Below are positions 23,502-32,752 of a stretch of 43,316 nt of DNA, piece after piece (within the stretch, counting starts at the first letter, position 1; every line of letters begins with the position of its first letter). Source of the DNA: Candidatus Omnitrophota bacterium (lineage in GTDB: Bacteria; Omnitrophota; Gorgyraeia; 2-01-FULL-45-10; JAHFGN01); assembly GCA_023247415.1 (NCBI GenBank), contig JAHFGN010000005.1:1-43316 (forward strand), given 5' to 3'. The notes under the pieces were generated by a model. The model had not been told where the DNA came from and ran no database searches. It worked only from the letters and a program-made list of their open reading frames with translations. A program made the translations under genes and the position numbers.

Positions 23502-25681
23502 TGACGCGCCTTCTCATATTCCTCGAGGCTCGCGACGAGGATGTCGCGCGGTTTCGAGCCCTGGTATGGCCCGACCACACCGTCTTCTTCCATCATGTCT
23601 ATGATCCTGGCAGCCCTGGTGTAGCCGAGTCCAAGCCGCCTCTGCAGCATCGAGACTGAAGCCTGGCGCGTCTCTAAGACCACCCTGACTGCCTGCCCAT
23701 AGAGCTCATCCCTTTCAAATTTCCTTCCGTGGGTCGTCTTCTTTTCAGCCAGTATCTCCTCTATATACGAAGGCTGCCTCTGGGACTTTAAAAATGACGC
23801 GAGTTTCTCGATCTCCATGTCTGATATCAGGGACCCTTGAGCCCTCACCGGCCTTGACGCTCCAGGTTCCACGAACAGCATGTCGCCTTTTCCTAAAAGT
23901 TTATCCGCGCCGTTCATGTCGAGGACTGTCCTGGAATCAACCTTTGATGCCACTTTAAACGATATCCTCGCCGGGAAATTCGCTTTTATGACGCCTGTTA
24001 TGACATCAACGGATGGCCGCTGGGTCGCGAGTATCAGGTGTATGCCGACAGCGCGCGATAACTGGGCCAGCCGCGTTATGGTAGACTCTATATCCTGCTG
24101 GGCAACCATCATCAGGTCCGCGAGTTCGTCTATTATCACGATTATAAAGGGGAGCTTCTCAGCCGTCCCCGCGCGCGCGGTCTTCTCGTTATACAGATCG
24201 ATATTCCGCACGCCGGACTTCGCGAATAGCTCGTAGCGCGAATCCATCTCGTTCACCACCCATTCTAAGGCGGCAGTAACCTTCTTCGAGTCAGTCACAA
24301 CAGGACACAATAGATGCGGAAGGTCATTGAAGACTGCCAGCTCCACCCTCTTCGGGTCTATCATCATGAATTTCACTTCGTCAGGAGTGCAGTTGTACAG
24401 GAGGCTGGTGATGATAGAATTGACGCAGACGGTCTTGCCGGAGCCTGTCGCCCCGGCGATTAAAAGGTGCGGCATGCCGGAGAGATCCGCTATCACAGGC
24501 GCGCCCGCGATATCCTTCCCCAACGCCAGCTTCAACTTCGACTTGAACTGGTTGTATTCCCTGGATTCAATGATATCCCGCATATAAACGAACGCGCTCG
24601 ACGAATTCGGGACCTCCACGCCTATTGTGCCTTTTCCCGGAATTGGCGCGACGATCCTGACGCTTTGCGCCTTCATGGCGAGGGCGATGTTGTCCGCCAG
24701 GGATGTTATCCTGTGGATCTTGACGCCGCTGGCCGGTTCTAACTCATAACGCGTGATGACAGGCCCTTTGTTGCACTCTACAACCTTCGCCTCTACATCG
24801 AAATCAGCAAGCGTCTCCTCCAGAATCCGCGAGTTAGCCTCGTGGTCATCCTTTATCTTTCGCTCCTCTATGGGCGGCGGGGAATCCAATAAATTTATTG
24901 CCGGCAGCCGGAATCCTCCGGCCGCAGGGCCTTTTTGCGGGAGGGCCTGAACCATCTCCCGGATAGGAACAGCGGCCTTCGCGTCTTGCGCTGCCGCCGA
25001 CTGCGGTCTGGGGGCGTATTTTCTCGCGGGCTCTATCTTGGCAAGGTCTACAGTCCTGGATATCTGGGGCTGGGACAACGCTTCCTTCTTCTTAAACAAC
25101 GCGGGCGGCCTGACCTCAATATCGGCCACCTTTTCTTTAACCCGGGAGTATATATCCTTTGATGATTTGAATGACTTCGTAAGAAACGGCAGGAGCAGGA
25201 ATTCCGTCGCGAGCAGGACAGACAACAAAAATAAGACCAGTATAACCAGTATGGCCCCGAAGAATCCGAGATATTTTATCAGAAAATCGGAGAATACGAG
25301 CCCGACAACGCCTCCAAGCCTGAATCTGAGCGCGGGCTCTGCCCCGGCGATGATGCTGAACAGGGCGCTTGACGCCAGTATAAGAAAACCCGTGCCGGTT
25401 ATCTTAAAATAGACCTTCTGCGGTTTTATACCCCAGAATCTTGCCAGGGCCCACGTGAATATTAATGCCGGCACAACATACGAACTCAACCCCATTATGA
25501 AGAATAGCGCCGAGCCTATGTACGCTCCGAAGAGCCCGGCGAAGTTACGCATGGGAAGATTTGGCCTGGAGGTAAAAAGCTTCAGGTCATCGAAGTCGAA
25601 TGTGACCAGGCTTATCAAAAGAAGAACCGCTACAGCGAGAAGCAGCACCGCCAATATTTCGTTCTTCTTATTCTGTTCCAT
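23498..25681 (-). CDS. ftsK: DNA translocase FtsK
   Basis: About 727 residues from ATG 25681. It pumps DNA at the division septum to resolve chromosomes. Four to five membrane helices occupy the first 170 residues, then comes a basic Pro/Ala linker, then the motor with Walker A GATGSGKT and Walker B IIVIIDELADLMM. The gamma winged helix (TRQASVSMLQRRLGLGYTRA) is at the C-terminus. The frame is open upstream to TTG 25795, but those 38 codons are made of a repeat (25681-25766) and are unlike FtsK. No candidate start has a clear Shine-Dalgarno, so the start is uncertain. Confidence 0.93.
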   Translation of the reverse strand: MEQNKKNEILAVLLLAVAVLLLISLVTFDFDDLKLFTSRPNLPMRNFAGLFGAYIGSALFFIMGLSSYVVPALIFTWALARFWGIKPQKVYFKITGTGFLILASSALFSIIAGAEPALRFRLGGVVGLVFSDFLIKYLGFFGAILVILVLFLLSVLLATEFLLLPFLTKSFKSSKDIYSRVKEKVADIEVRPPALFKKKEALSQPQISRTVDLAKIEPARKYAPRPQSAAAQDAKAAVPIREMVQALPQKGPAAGGFRLPAINLLDSPPPIEERKIKDDHEANSRILEETLADFDVEAKVVECNKGPVITRYELEPASGVKIHRITSLADNIALAMKAQSVRIVAPIPGKGTIGVEVPNSSSAFVYMRDIIESREYNQFKSKLKLALGKDIAGAPVIADLSGMPHLLIAGATGSGKTVCVNSIITSLLYNCTPDEVKFMMIDPKRVELAVFNDLPHLLCPVVTDSKKVTAALEWVVNEMDSRYELFAKSGVRNIDLYNEKTARAGTAEKLPFIIVIIDELADLMMVAQQDIESTITRLAQLSRAVGIHLILATQRPSVDVITGVIKANFPARISFKVASKVDSRTVLDMNGADKLLGKGDMLFVEPGASRPVRAQGSLISDMEIEKLASFLKSQRQPSYIEEILAEKKTTHGRKFERDELYGQAVRVVLETRQASVSMLQRRLGLGYTRAARIIDMMEEDGVVGPYQGSKPRDILVASLEEYEKARQ

Positions 25682-25766
25682 AATCGTCGTAGTAGGGACT
25701 GTCCCCGGAAACGTCGTGTACATGTTGCGCCAAGGGGACTGTCCCTTAATCGTCGCAGCAGGGACT
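25681..25766. repeat. GGGACTGTCCC-type repeat at the 5' end of ftsK
   Basis: GGGACTGTCCC occurs at 25695 and 25735. A 20-bp unit at 25681-25700 recurs at 25747-25766 with two mismatches. The element fills the space between dut and the first credible FtsK codon. It belongs to the same broad style of GGGGAC palindromic repeat found inside giant gene A. Confidence 0.8.
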
Positions 25767-25821
25767 TTAGAGGAAGCTGTGGTTTGCTCGCTCAACTGAG
25801 CTGCTGCCTTATTACTGGTTA

Positions 25822-26271
25822 CTAAATTCCCGTATGCCCGAAACCTCCGCCTGCGCGCGCTGTCTCATCCAGCTCTACGGCGACTTCGAGATCGCCCCTT
25901 ATGACCTCTTTTATCACCATCTGCGCGATCCGGTCTCCCCGTCTTATGATGAAAGACCCTTTGCCGAGATTTACAACTATCAGGCTCACCAGACCCCGAT
26001 AGTCGCTGTCGATGGTGCCCGGCGTATTGACGAGCGTTATCCCATGCTTAAGGGCTAACCCGCTGCGCGGCCTTGTCTGGGCCTCATAACCCTCCGGGAT
26101 GCTCAAATACAGACCTGTGGAGACGAGATGTATTTCGCCCGGAAGAAGCGTAAGCGGCTCTTTGACATCCGCGCACAGATCCATCCCGCTTGAGCCGCTG
26201 GTGGCGTACTTAGGAAGCGGCAGGTCCCCGCACCCTTCCTTAACTCTTAGCGCTATCTTTATCCGCCTCAA
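25822..26271 (-). CDS. dut: dUTP diphosphatase
   Basis: 149 residues, a trimeric enzyme that hydrolyses dUTP to dUMP and pyrophosphate, keeping uracil out of DNA. All five family motifs are present: [39 protein letters not shown] and the C-terminal [10 protein letters not shown]. The start is TTG at 26271; the first ATG lies inside motif 1, so a non-ATG start is required. It overlaps the pnp stop by about 32 bp, which implies translational coupling. Confidence 0.95.
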   Translation of the reverse strand: MRRIKIALRVKEGCGDLPLPKYATSGSSGMDLCADVKEPLTLLPGEIHLVSTGLYLSIPEGYEAQTRPRSGLALKHGITLVNTPGTIDSDYRGLVSLIVVNLGKGSFIIRRGDRIAQMVIKEVIRGDLEVAVELDETARAGGGFGHTGI

Positions 26272-28345
26272 GGTCTTTTACCTGCTTCTTCGACAGATTC
26301 ACCCTGCCCTGTTCGTCTATCTCTATAACCTTAACTGTCACCTCATCGCCTATCTTTACCACGTCTTCAACGTTCTTGACGAACTTGTCGGCTAACTCCG
26401 AGATGTGGATCAGGCCCTCTTTGCCCGGCATTATCTCGCAGAAGGCCCCGAAATTCATGATCCTCTTGATCTTCCCGTGATATATCTTCCCGATCTCCGG
26501 CTCTTCGGTCAAGCCCTTTATTATGTCCAGCGCCTTCTGGAGGGCCTCGCCGTCAGTAGACGCCACCTCGATAGTGCCGTCGTCTTCTACGTCTATCGTT
26601 ACGCCCGTATCCTGTATGATCTTTTTGATCACCTTGCCGCCCGGGCCGATAACGTCTTTTATCTTGTCTGTGCTGATCTTGAGCGTAACTATGCGCGGCG
26701 CGAACTCCGATATGGACCCTTTCGGCTGCGAGATCACCTTCACCATCTTATCCAGGATGAATAACCTCGCCTCCTTCGCCGCCTTTAATGTCTGGCCTAT
26801 AATATCAGACGTGATGCCGTCGATCTTGAGGTCCATCTGAACGGCGGTGATTCCGTCTTTGGTCCCCGCGACCTTGAAATCCATGTCGCCGTAATGGTCC
26901 TCGACCCCGCCTATATCTGTGAGGATCACGTGATTTGAACCTTCCTTTACCAGGCCCATGGCGATACCGCTGACAGGCTTTGATATGGGCACGCCGGCAT
27001 CCATAAGAGACAGCGTGGACGCGCAGACAGTGGCCATGCTGGAGGACCCGTTCGATTCCAGTATGTCGGAGACGATCCTCACGGTGTAGGGGAATTTGTC
27101 CTTCGACGGCATGACAGGTTTCAGCGCCCTTTCCGCGAGCGCGCCGTGTCCTATCTCGCGCCTGCCGGGCCCGCGCACGGGCTTTACCTCTCCGACGCTG
27201 AATGGAGGAAAATTATAGTGGAGCATGAAGCTCTTCTGCGTCTCGCCTTCCAGCGCGTCTATCCTCTGTTCGTCCGCGGCTGTGCCGAGGGTCGTGGCTG
27301 ACAGGCTCTGCGTCTGTCCGCGCGTGAATAGCCCGGATCCATGCGTTCTCGGAAGGAGGCCGACCTCGCAGGTTATTGGCCGGATCTCGTTGAAAGACCT
27401 GCCGTCGACCCTCATCTTCTTGTCTATGATGAAATGCCGCACCTCTTCCTTCTCAACCTCTACAAGGGCCGCCTTTACGTTTTTATCCGTATGGCCGGAT
27501 TCCTCAGTCGCGAGTTTCGAGACCAGCTCCTTGGACAGCATATCAAGGGCCTCTTCGCGCTCTTCTTTGGAAGAGAGCCTGTTTATATCCTTTAATTTCG
27601 CCTCAGCCGCGGACCTGACCTTATTCACAAGACCCTCATCAAGGACTTTTAGCTGGGCCTGTATGGGAGGTTTGCCGCATTCCTTCGCCATCTTCTCCTG
27701 GACCTCGATGATAGCGGCCAAATTCTTCTGGCCGAAAGCTATCCCATCCAATATAATATCTTCACCCAGTTCGCCGGAGCCTGATTCAAGCATCAATACC
27801 CTGTTTTTCTTCCCGGCAACGACGAGATCCATGTCGCTTGATTCCAGCTCCTGGAAGGTCGGATTCAATACGAATTTTCCACCAACTCTGCCAACGCGCA
27901 CAGCCGCTATAGGCCCGTTGAACGGTATGCCGGATATCGAAAGCGCGCAGGACGCGCCTATGACAGCCAATATATCAGAGTCGTTTTCGCAATCGCTGGA
28001 CAACACCATGGCCATTATCTGTATCTCATTGATGAATCCCGCAGGAAATAGCGGCCTTATGGGCCTGTCGATCAGGCGGGCCGTAAGTATCTCCTTTTCA
28101 GAGGGCCGGCCTTCGCGTTTAAAAAATCCGCCCGGGATCTTGCCTGCGGCGTATGTCTTCTCCTGATATTCGACTGTGAGCGGGAAGAAGTCTATGCCCT
28201 CTCTCGGCTCACGGGACGCCACAGCTGTCACAAGGACAACTGTCCCCCCAAGCTGGACGGTAACAGCGCCGTCCGCCTGTTTCGCCATGCGGCCTGTCTC
28301 AATGATAATCTTTTCGCGGCCTAAATCCACTTCAAATTTGCTCAT
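26240..28345 (-). CDS. pnp: Polyribonucleotide nucleotidyltransferase (PNPase)
   Basis: 701 residues, a 3'-to-5' phosphorolytic exoribonuclease of the RNA degradosome. It has two RNase PH-like domains (about 1-220 and 310-540) separated by an all-helical domain. A KH domain ([12 protein letters not shown]) and a C-terminal S1 domain ([19 protein letters not shown]) follow. Length matches the family. AAAGGA lies six bases before the ATG. It sits 43 bp after rpsO, the classic rpsO-pnp arrangement, in which pnp mRNA is often autoregulated. Confidence 0.98.
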   Translation of the reverse strand: MSKFEVDLGREKIIIETGRMAKQADGAVTVQLGGTVVLVTAVASREPREGIDFFPLTVEYQEKTYAAGKIPGGFFKREGRPSEKEILTARLIDRPIRPLFPAGFINEIQIMAMVLSSDCENDSDILAVIGASCALSISGIPFNGPIAAVRVGRVGGKFVLNPTFQELESSDMDLVVAGKKNRVLMLESGSGELGEDIILDGIAFGQKNLAAIIEVQEKMAKECGKPPIQAQLKVLDEGLVNKVRSAAEAKLKDINRLSSKEEREEALDMLSKELVSKLATEESGHTDKNVKAALVEVEKEEVRHFIIDKKMRVDGRSFNEIRPITCEVGLLPRTHGSGLFTRGQTQSLSATTLGTAADEQRIDALEGETQKSFMLHYNFPPFSVGEVKPVRGPGRREIGHGALAERALKPVMPSKDKFPYTVRIVSDILESNGSSSMATVCASTLSLMDAGVPISKPVSGIAMGLVKEGSNHVILTDIGGVEDHYGDMDFKVAGTKDGITAVQMDLKIDGITSDIIGQTLKAAKEARLFILDKMVKVISQPKGSISEFAPRIVTLKISTDKIKDVIGPGGKVIKKIIQDTGVTIDVEDDGTIEVASTDGEALQKALDIIKGLTEEPEIGKIYHGKIKRIMNFGAFCEIMPGKEGLIHISELADKFVKNVEDVVKIGDEVTVKVIEIDEQGRVNLSKKQVKDLEADKDSAKS

Positions 28346-28388
28346 AATTATTCCTTTGCTTTATATTCGGTTATAAATAAACGGCGGG

Positions 28389-28658
28389 TTACTTTCTGAG
28401 GTCGAGCTTCTTAATGATGTCATGGTAGGACTTCTCATCCTGCCTCTTTAGATAGTCCAACAAGCGCCTCCTTGTAGAGACAAGCCTCAGCAGACCTTGC
28501 CTAGAATGGTGGTCTTTTTTATGCTGCTTGAAATGGCCGGAAAGGCTATTTATCCTCTCAGTCAATAACGCTATCTGCACAGACGCTGAACCCGTGTCTC
28601 CCTCATGGGATTCGAAACTCGCTATCAGCTCCTTTTTCTTTTCCTTAACTAATGCCAA
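28389..28658 (-). CDS. rpsO: Ribosomal protein S15
   Basis: 89 residues from TTG 28658. It binds 16S rRNA in the central domain of the 30S subunit. Recognised by [32 protein letters not shown] and the RRRLLDYLK end. The frame also has an ATG at 28685 giving 98 residues. The TTG is preferred because GAGGTGA sits five bases before it, the length becomes the family standard, and the predicted promoter -10 box overlaps the upstream ATG. Confidence 0.95.
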   Translation of the reverse strand: MALVKEKKKELIASFESHEGDTGSASVQIALLTERINSLSGHFKQHKKDHHSRQGLLRLVSTRRRLLDYLKRQDEKSYHDIIKKLDLRK

Positions 28659-28683
28659 TCCCTTCACCTCACTTTCGAGTGCC

Positions 28684-28712
28684 ATTGTAACATATTAAGG
28701 TATTATTGTAAA
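28684..28712 (-). promoter_or_regulatory. Promoter of the rpsO-pnp-dut-ftsK operon
   Basis: The minus strand reads TTTACA at 28712-28707 and TACAAT at 28689-28684, with a 17-bp spacer; each box matches five of six consensus bases. Transcription would start near 28677, downstream of the ATG at 28685, leaving a leader of about 20 nt with the GAGGTGA ribosome binding site of rpsO. Confidence 0.65.
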
Positions 28713-28734
28713 CAAAAAAATAGAAAAGGGGACG

Positions 28735-29193
28735 TTACTCCGCGAGTTTAAGCTCGTAGCGGGCCTTGTCGTCTTTTACGATTACCCTGTCTTTTTTGAT
28801 GGAGATGAGCTCAAACTTGCCTACCCTGGAACCTATCTGGACGAGTTCATCGTTGATTATAGCGCTGTAGGTCTTCTTGTCGAGCGAGGAGGTTATGCCC
28901 ATAAGACGCAGGTTCTGGATGGAATCCGCCTCCTGAAACGACGCCTCATAGGGGAGAAACGGATCGCGGCCCCAGCCGATATCTCCGGGAGGAGCCTTCT
29001 TCTTCGCGGCCTCCGGCGCCTTAACCTCGCCGAGGCCAGGCCCCATCAGGCCCGCGCTAATTTTAGGGACTGGGGCAGGCGGCGGTTTTCTACCCAATAT
29101 TCCCGTCTTATTCGCCATGTTCCCAAACATTATTATAAATACCAGCACCAATGCCGGCAGGGCTATCTTCTCTATGATCTTTCTATCGGCCAT
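28735..29193 (-). CDS. pilP: PilP-like pilus assembly lipoprotein-type subunit
   Basis: About 152 residues. The ATG at 29193 has AGGTGG five bases upstream; a GTG at 29202 is also possible. One N-terminal membrane helix (about 8-26) is followed by a Pro/Ala/Lys-rich linker and then GWGRDPFLPY. The C-terminal domain (LRLMGITSSL, SAIINDELVQIGSRVG) is the beta fold seen in PilP and GspC. Family PilP joins the PilMNO inner-membrane platform to the PilQ secretin. No lipobox cysteine is visible, unlike classical PilP. It lies directly after pilO and closes the pilus cluster; no secretin gene is present here. Confidence 0.75.
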   Translation of the reverse strand: MADRKIIEKIALPALVLVFIIMFGNMANKTGILGRKPPPAPVPKISAGLMGPGLGEVKAPEAAKKKAPPGDIGWGRDPFLPYEASFQEADSIQNLRLMGITSSLDKKTYSAIINDELVQIGSRVGKFELISIKKDRVIVKDDKARYELKLAE

Positions 29194-29194
29194 C

Positions 29195-29827
29195 TTATCC
29201 ACCTGTTGACGTTGGCGCTGTCTCCGACACCAGAAACGTCATTATGCTGAAATTGACCGCTAATCTTCCTCCCCCTCCGGGGGTTTGCGTCATATTGAAA
29301 CCGATGATCCTGATAGCGGCCGGAAATTCATTTTTGAGGGCGTGAAGATATTCGCCTATCTCCTTATATCTTCCCGCGGCGACAATAGCTATCTGGAATT
29401 CCTCCACCGTATGGCCCTTTATCGTCACATCCATGTCGCCGATCTTTGTGATCGCGCGTTTCTTCTGCGGCTGCATGGACTTTATCTCGACGCCAAACCT
29501 GTTCGCGAAATTCGGCAGCTCCCTCAAGATAAGCTCCTCCTTGGGCGGCAGTTTGGCGTTTAATAACTTGAATTTGTTCTGCAGGGCCTCCAATGCCTTG
29601 GCCATAGGCTCATCGCCGGTTGTGCCGGTGGTTGTTTTTATCTCCGCTATCTCCTTCTCTGTGGAGGCGAGCTCGCTCTTCATCGCCTCGAACCTGTTCA
29701 TCTGAGGTATGAAGATAAAAACTATAAATACGATGACGGCGGCGATTATTATAAACGCGGCCGCAAAAAGCTTTTGCTGGACTTTCGTTACCTTGATGTT
29801 TTTAATATCTATATTGAATTTCATCAT
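29195..29827 (-). CDS. pilO: PilO-like type IV pilus inner-membrane protein
   Basis: 210 residues. A short cytoplasmic end is followed by a membrane helix (about 20-40), a coiled coil (about 45-95) and a ferredoxin-like C-terminal domain (VTIKGHTVEEFQIAIVAAGR). In pili, PilO dimerises with PilN and forms the periplasmic alignment ring. Start is a double ATG at 29827. It follows the PilM-PilN fusion by 12 bp and overlaps the alternative GTG start of pilP, so the order matches the standard pilMNOP operon. Confidence 0.85.
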   Translation of the reverse strand: MMKFNIDIKNIKVTKVQQKLFAAAFIIIAAVIVFIVFIFIPQMNRFEAMKSELASTEKEIAEIKTTTGTTGDEPMAKALEALQNKFKLLNAKLPPKEELILRELPNFANRFGVEIKSMQPQKKRAITKIGDMDVTIKGHTVEEFQIAIVAAGRYKEIGEYLHALKNEFPAAIRIIGFNMTQTPGGGGRLAVNFSIMTFLVSETAPTSTGG

Positions 29828-29839
29828 CTACTCGCCGTT

Positions 29840-31471
29840 TTATTCCAACTGGCAGCTTATATTGAAGTATGACTCTGCCGCTCCCATATTTGACCCCTTC
29901 TCCTCAACCACCGTCAATTGAGCCTCTTTGAACAGGGGAGACTTTTCCAGGTCTTCCATAAAGCGCGTCAATGTCGTCTGGGCGGCGGCCTCCCGCACTA
30001 TGCCGGATATTTCCATGGTCTTGCCGGCCGTATCCAGCCGCAGGGATTCCAAAATTATCGTCTTGGGCACCAGGCTGGACAATACCTTCATTACATACGA
30101 TACATCGGTCTCGCCTGAACTTATAATACCCGCCAGCCTCTCCCTCTGTCTTATCTTTTCATTCAACGCCTTTACCTGCATCAGTATATCTTTATGCATA
30201 ATGGCGCCCTTGGTCCTTCTGGCGTAATCGTCAACCTGCAGTTTGACTGCCAGATATGAGAAGGCGAGTACAGACCCAATGATGATGGAGAAGAGCCTCA
30301 AAGATACCTTCTCTATAAATTCCGCCTTCTTCGCCCTGTACTCCTGCGGCAGGAGGTTTACCTTCCTGCTCGTATCCAGGGCCGAGCCTATCGCGGACAT
30401 AATAGATAATGCATCTTCCTGCGATACGGTCTGGCCGGCGGCGTCGATGAGCTTCGGCATATCTATTCGCCTGACAGGCATATTCAATTCTTCGTTGAGA
30501 TATTTATCAAGGTTCTTCAGGCCCGCGCCTCCGCCTGTGAGATAGGCCGCGGTTATCGCATCGCCGGCTGATACTTCAGATGTGTAGTATTCGATCGAGC
30601 GCTTTATCTCTTTCGAAAAACGCTCCAATGTGCTCCGTATCGCGGTCAGGACCTGAATCGACGTGAGCCCCTTTTCAAGCCGCATCGGTTCGTACGCTAT
30701 GCCCACCTCCCGCTTTATCTCCTCGGCCTCCTCCTGTTTGAACTCTTTCTTCTCCATGCCAATGGCAATAGGGCCGCGGATGGCATTCGTTATATCCGCG
30801 GAGGCGATCGCGATAGTCCTTACAAACTGCAGTGTCCTGTCTTTATAAACGGATATATCCGTCCTCGCGTGTCCTACATCCACCACCAGAATAGTGTTCC
30901 TAAGCGTCTCCTCCCCCATGAAGGGGAGGATATTCTCCAGCGAGAACGGCGAGACGTTTATTGCCGCTATATTCAGATTCATCTTTTTGAATATGGCTAT
31001 CTTCTTCTCGACGGCCTCGTCCGAGGCGGCAACGAAGATGAGCTCGAGCGCCTTTGAGCCGTCCCCTTGCTGAAGTTCGCGGAGCTGTCTGTAATCTAAG
31101 AGGGCGGACTCCGCGTCGATCGCCAGCCTGTCCTTTATCTGCCACTTCAGGGCCGAGAGGAGTTCGTCGGCAGGCATGGCGGGGAGTTCTAGGCGCCTTA
31201 TATTCACTGATTCATCGGATATGTTGAGGTATATGTCAGATCGCGTCGCGTTGTACTTCTTCAGGAGCCTAGCCGCCGCGTCAGCGATAAACGTCATATC
31301 AGGCCTATCCGGGATATTTATAACGGAATGGAAGAGGAGCTTCGGCTTCGCGCCGGGGCGCAGGCCTGCTATCTTGATGGCATACGACCCGATGTCTATG
31401 CCCACGTTCTGTGAGGATCTTTTTTTAAAAAAATCCATCACCGGCAATTTTATTTTAGGCAGATTAAACAT
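29840..31471 (-). CDS. PilM-PilN fusion protein
   Basis: 543 residues joining two normally separate pilus proteins. Residues 1-365 are PilM, an actin-like ATPase fold: NVGIDIGSYAIKIAGL (phosphate loop), ILVVDVGHARTDISVY and AYLTGGGAGLKNL. Residues about 370-543 are PilN: the VNLLPQEYR motif, a membrane helix (390-409), a coiled coil and a ferredoxin-like domain. In other bacteria the PilN N-terminal INLLP peptide binds a groove in PilM; here the two are covalent. There is no stop or frameshift at the junction. It overlaps the preceding prepilin by 8 bp. Confidence 0.88.
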   Translation of the reverse strand: MFNLPKIKLPVMDFFKKRSSQNVGIDIGSYAIKIAGLRPGAKPKLLFHSVINIPDRPDMTFIADAAARLLKKYNATRSDIYLNISDESVNIRRLELPAMPADELLSALKWQIKDRLAIDAESALLDYRQLRELQQGDGSKALELIFVAASDEAVEKKIAIFKKMNLNIAAINVSPFSLENILPFMGEETLRNTILVVDVGHARTDISVYKDRTLQFVRTIAIASADITNAIRGPIAIGMEKKEFKQEEAEEIKREVGIAYEPMRLEKGLTSIQVLTAIRSTLERFSKEIKRSIEYYTSEVSAGDAITAAYLTGGGAGLKNLDKYLNEELNMPVRRIDMPKLIDAAGQTVSQEDALSIMSAIGSALDTSRKVNLLPQEYRAKKAEFIEKVSLRLFSIIIGSVLAFSYLAVKLQVDDYARRTKGAIMHKDILMQVKALNEKIRQRERLAGIISSGETDVSYVMKVLSSLVPKTIILESLRLDTAGKTMEISGIVREAAAQTTLTRFMEDLEKSPLFKEAQLTVVEEKGSNMGAAESYFNISCQLE

Positions 31472-32054
31472 ATTGTTTAATATCGGCTCCTGAACTTACG
31501 GTAAAAGACGCGGGCTGACTCTTGAGTCCGCCCGCGGATGATGTCACCTTTATATTCACATCGATGCGTTTTATATAGGTGACGTCATTGCCTGGGGTAA
31601 ATTTCACATTGTTAGACTGATAATAGGTAAATATAGGGGGCTGACTGCCTTTAGGCTGTACGGAAATATCGGATGTGACATTCCCCGGAATCGCCTGTTC
31701 GGTCGTCCATGTAGAATTGTCCAAACTCGTGCTCATATAGATTCTGTTGGAGTTATATCTAAACCGGACATATTTGATAGTCGCCGGGTAGCCATACGAA
31801 TACGTCACCTGGCTCGCGCTTGAATCGATAATGGATTTCGCGTATCTCAAGCCCCTCGTATCAACACTGCCCTCTATGATTACATCCTCCACTTCATGCG
31901 CAGTCGTCCTCACCTGCATCTCGACAGGCAGATATGTGAATAGTTGGACGACATACATTATGCTCGCCGACGACGTCCCGCCTATTATCGCCACAACGAG
32001 CATCGTAATGACCAGCTCTATCAGCGTAAACCCATTTTTATAACCCAAGCGCAT
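31464..32054 (-). CDS. Minor prepilin with class III signal
   Basis: 196 residues. The N-terminus KNGFTLIELVITMLVVAIIGG is a canonical prepilin signal: cleavage after G, Glu at mature position 5, then a hydrophobic helix. The remainder is beta- and Ser/Thr-rich, with no cysteine pair seen. GAGAG precedes the ATG. Its place beside another prepilin and a PilX/GspK-like protein suggests a minor pilin of the tip-priming complex (GspI/J or PilV/W type), but the exact class cannot be fixed. Confidence 0.85.
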   Translation of the reverse strand: MRLGYKNGFTLIELVITMLVVAIIGGTSSASIMYVVQLFTYLPVEMQVRTTAHEVEDVIIEGSVDTRGLRYAKSIIDSSASQVTYSYGYPATIKYVRFRYNSNRIYMSTSLDNSTWTTEQAIPGNVTSDISVQPKGSQPPIFTYYQSNNVKFTPGNDVTYIKRIDVNIKVTSSAGGLKSQPASFTVSSGADIKQYV

Positions 32055-32063
32055 GGACTCTCA

Positions 32064-32741
32064 TTACCCGAGCACAGTTACGGCCACCTTCGCATATTTA
32101 CCGGTAAGTTGATAGTCAGAACTAGAAGGGTAAAAGTAAATTTGGTAATCGCCTGGCCAGGAATATACCGTAGTTCTATACTTAAAATACCCGTCAGAGA
32201 TTGGATAAAAATTGGCAGTGCCCTGATCCTTGATATATACTAGAGGCGCGTTTGATAGGACTTGTATAGCAGCGCTCTTTCCCTTATACATTATAGTGGA
32301 TGTAGGGATTACTGTTATCGAGTATGACGTGGGGTCTATTACCTTCGGAGCATTCCCGCCGCTGCCTTTTCCTGTAACCGCGGTAACATATCTAAGCGTA
32401 TTCAGCTCTATCAGTTGAGTCGTCTGGCCTGCCGGGTATACCCTGACCGTTATCTTCTTCGTGCCCGGAGGCACATTATTGGGATCTACAATCCGTTCCA
32501 CATCATAAGAAGGATAGGATGGATGAGCGGCTTTTGATTTGCCTGCCAGGGTATCATACGGTATATTATTCGCCTCGGCCATCTCCATCCTCGCCAGGTT
32601 CGCGGCCATTGATGACTGATCTGTCCTCGCGGCTCCCCTCACAAGCTCCATCGACATGACCCCAAGAGGAATCATGATAATTCCCAATAGGACTATCGTG
32701 ATAATAAGCTCTATCAGGGTAAAGGACCTTTTATCTGTCAT
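32064..32741 (-). CDS. Minor prepilin (PilV/GspI/J-like)
   Basis: About 225 residues from ATG 32741, preceded by GGTAGG; a TTG at 32756 would add five residues before the signal. The prepilin signal is KRSFTLIELIITIVLLGIIM, with Ser instead of Gly at the cleavage position (-1), which is unusual. The sequence MAANLARMEMAEANN after the helix is typical of PilV/GspI-like minor pilins. The C-terminal half is beta-rich with many prolines and tyrosines. It starts 11 bp after the PilX/GspK-like gene. Confidence 0.8.
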   Translation of the reverse strand: MTDKRSFTLIELIITIVLLGIIMIPLGVMSMELVRGAARTDQSSMAANLARMEMAEANNIPYDTLAGKSKAAHPSYPSYDVERIVDPNNVPPGTKKITVRVYPAGQTTQLIELNTLRYVTAVTGKGSGGNAPKVIDPTSYSITVIPTSTIMYKGKSAAIQVLSNAPLVYIKDQGTANFYPISDGYFKYRTTVYSWPGDYQIYFYPSSSDYQLTGKYAKVAVTVLG

Positions 32742-32752
32742 GGGCCTACCCT

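Noticed and set aside
27225-28166. Plus-strand open frame of 313 codons
   Set aside because: Antisense shadow of pnp, which is unmistakable on the other strand.
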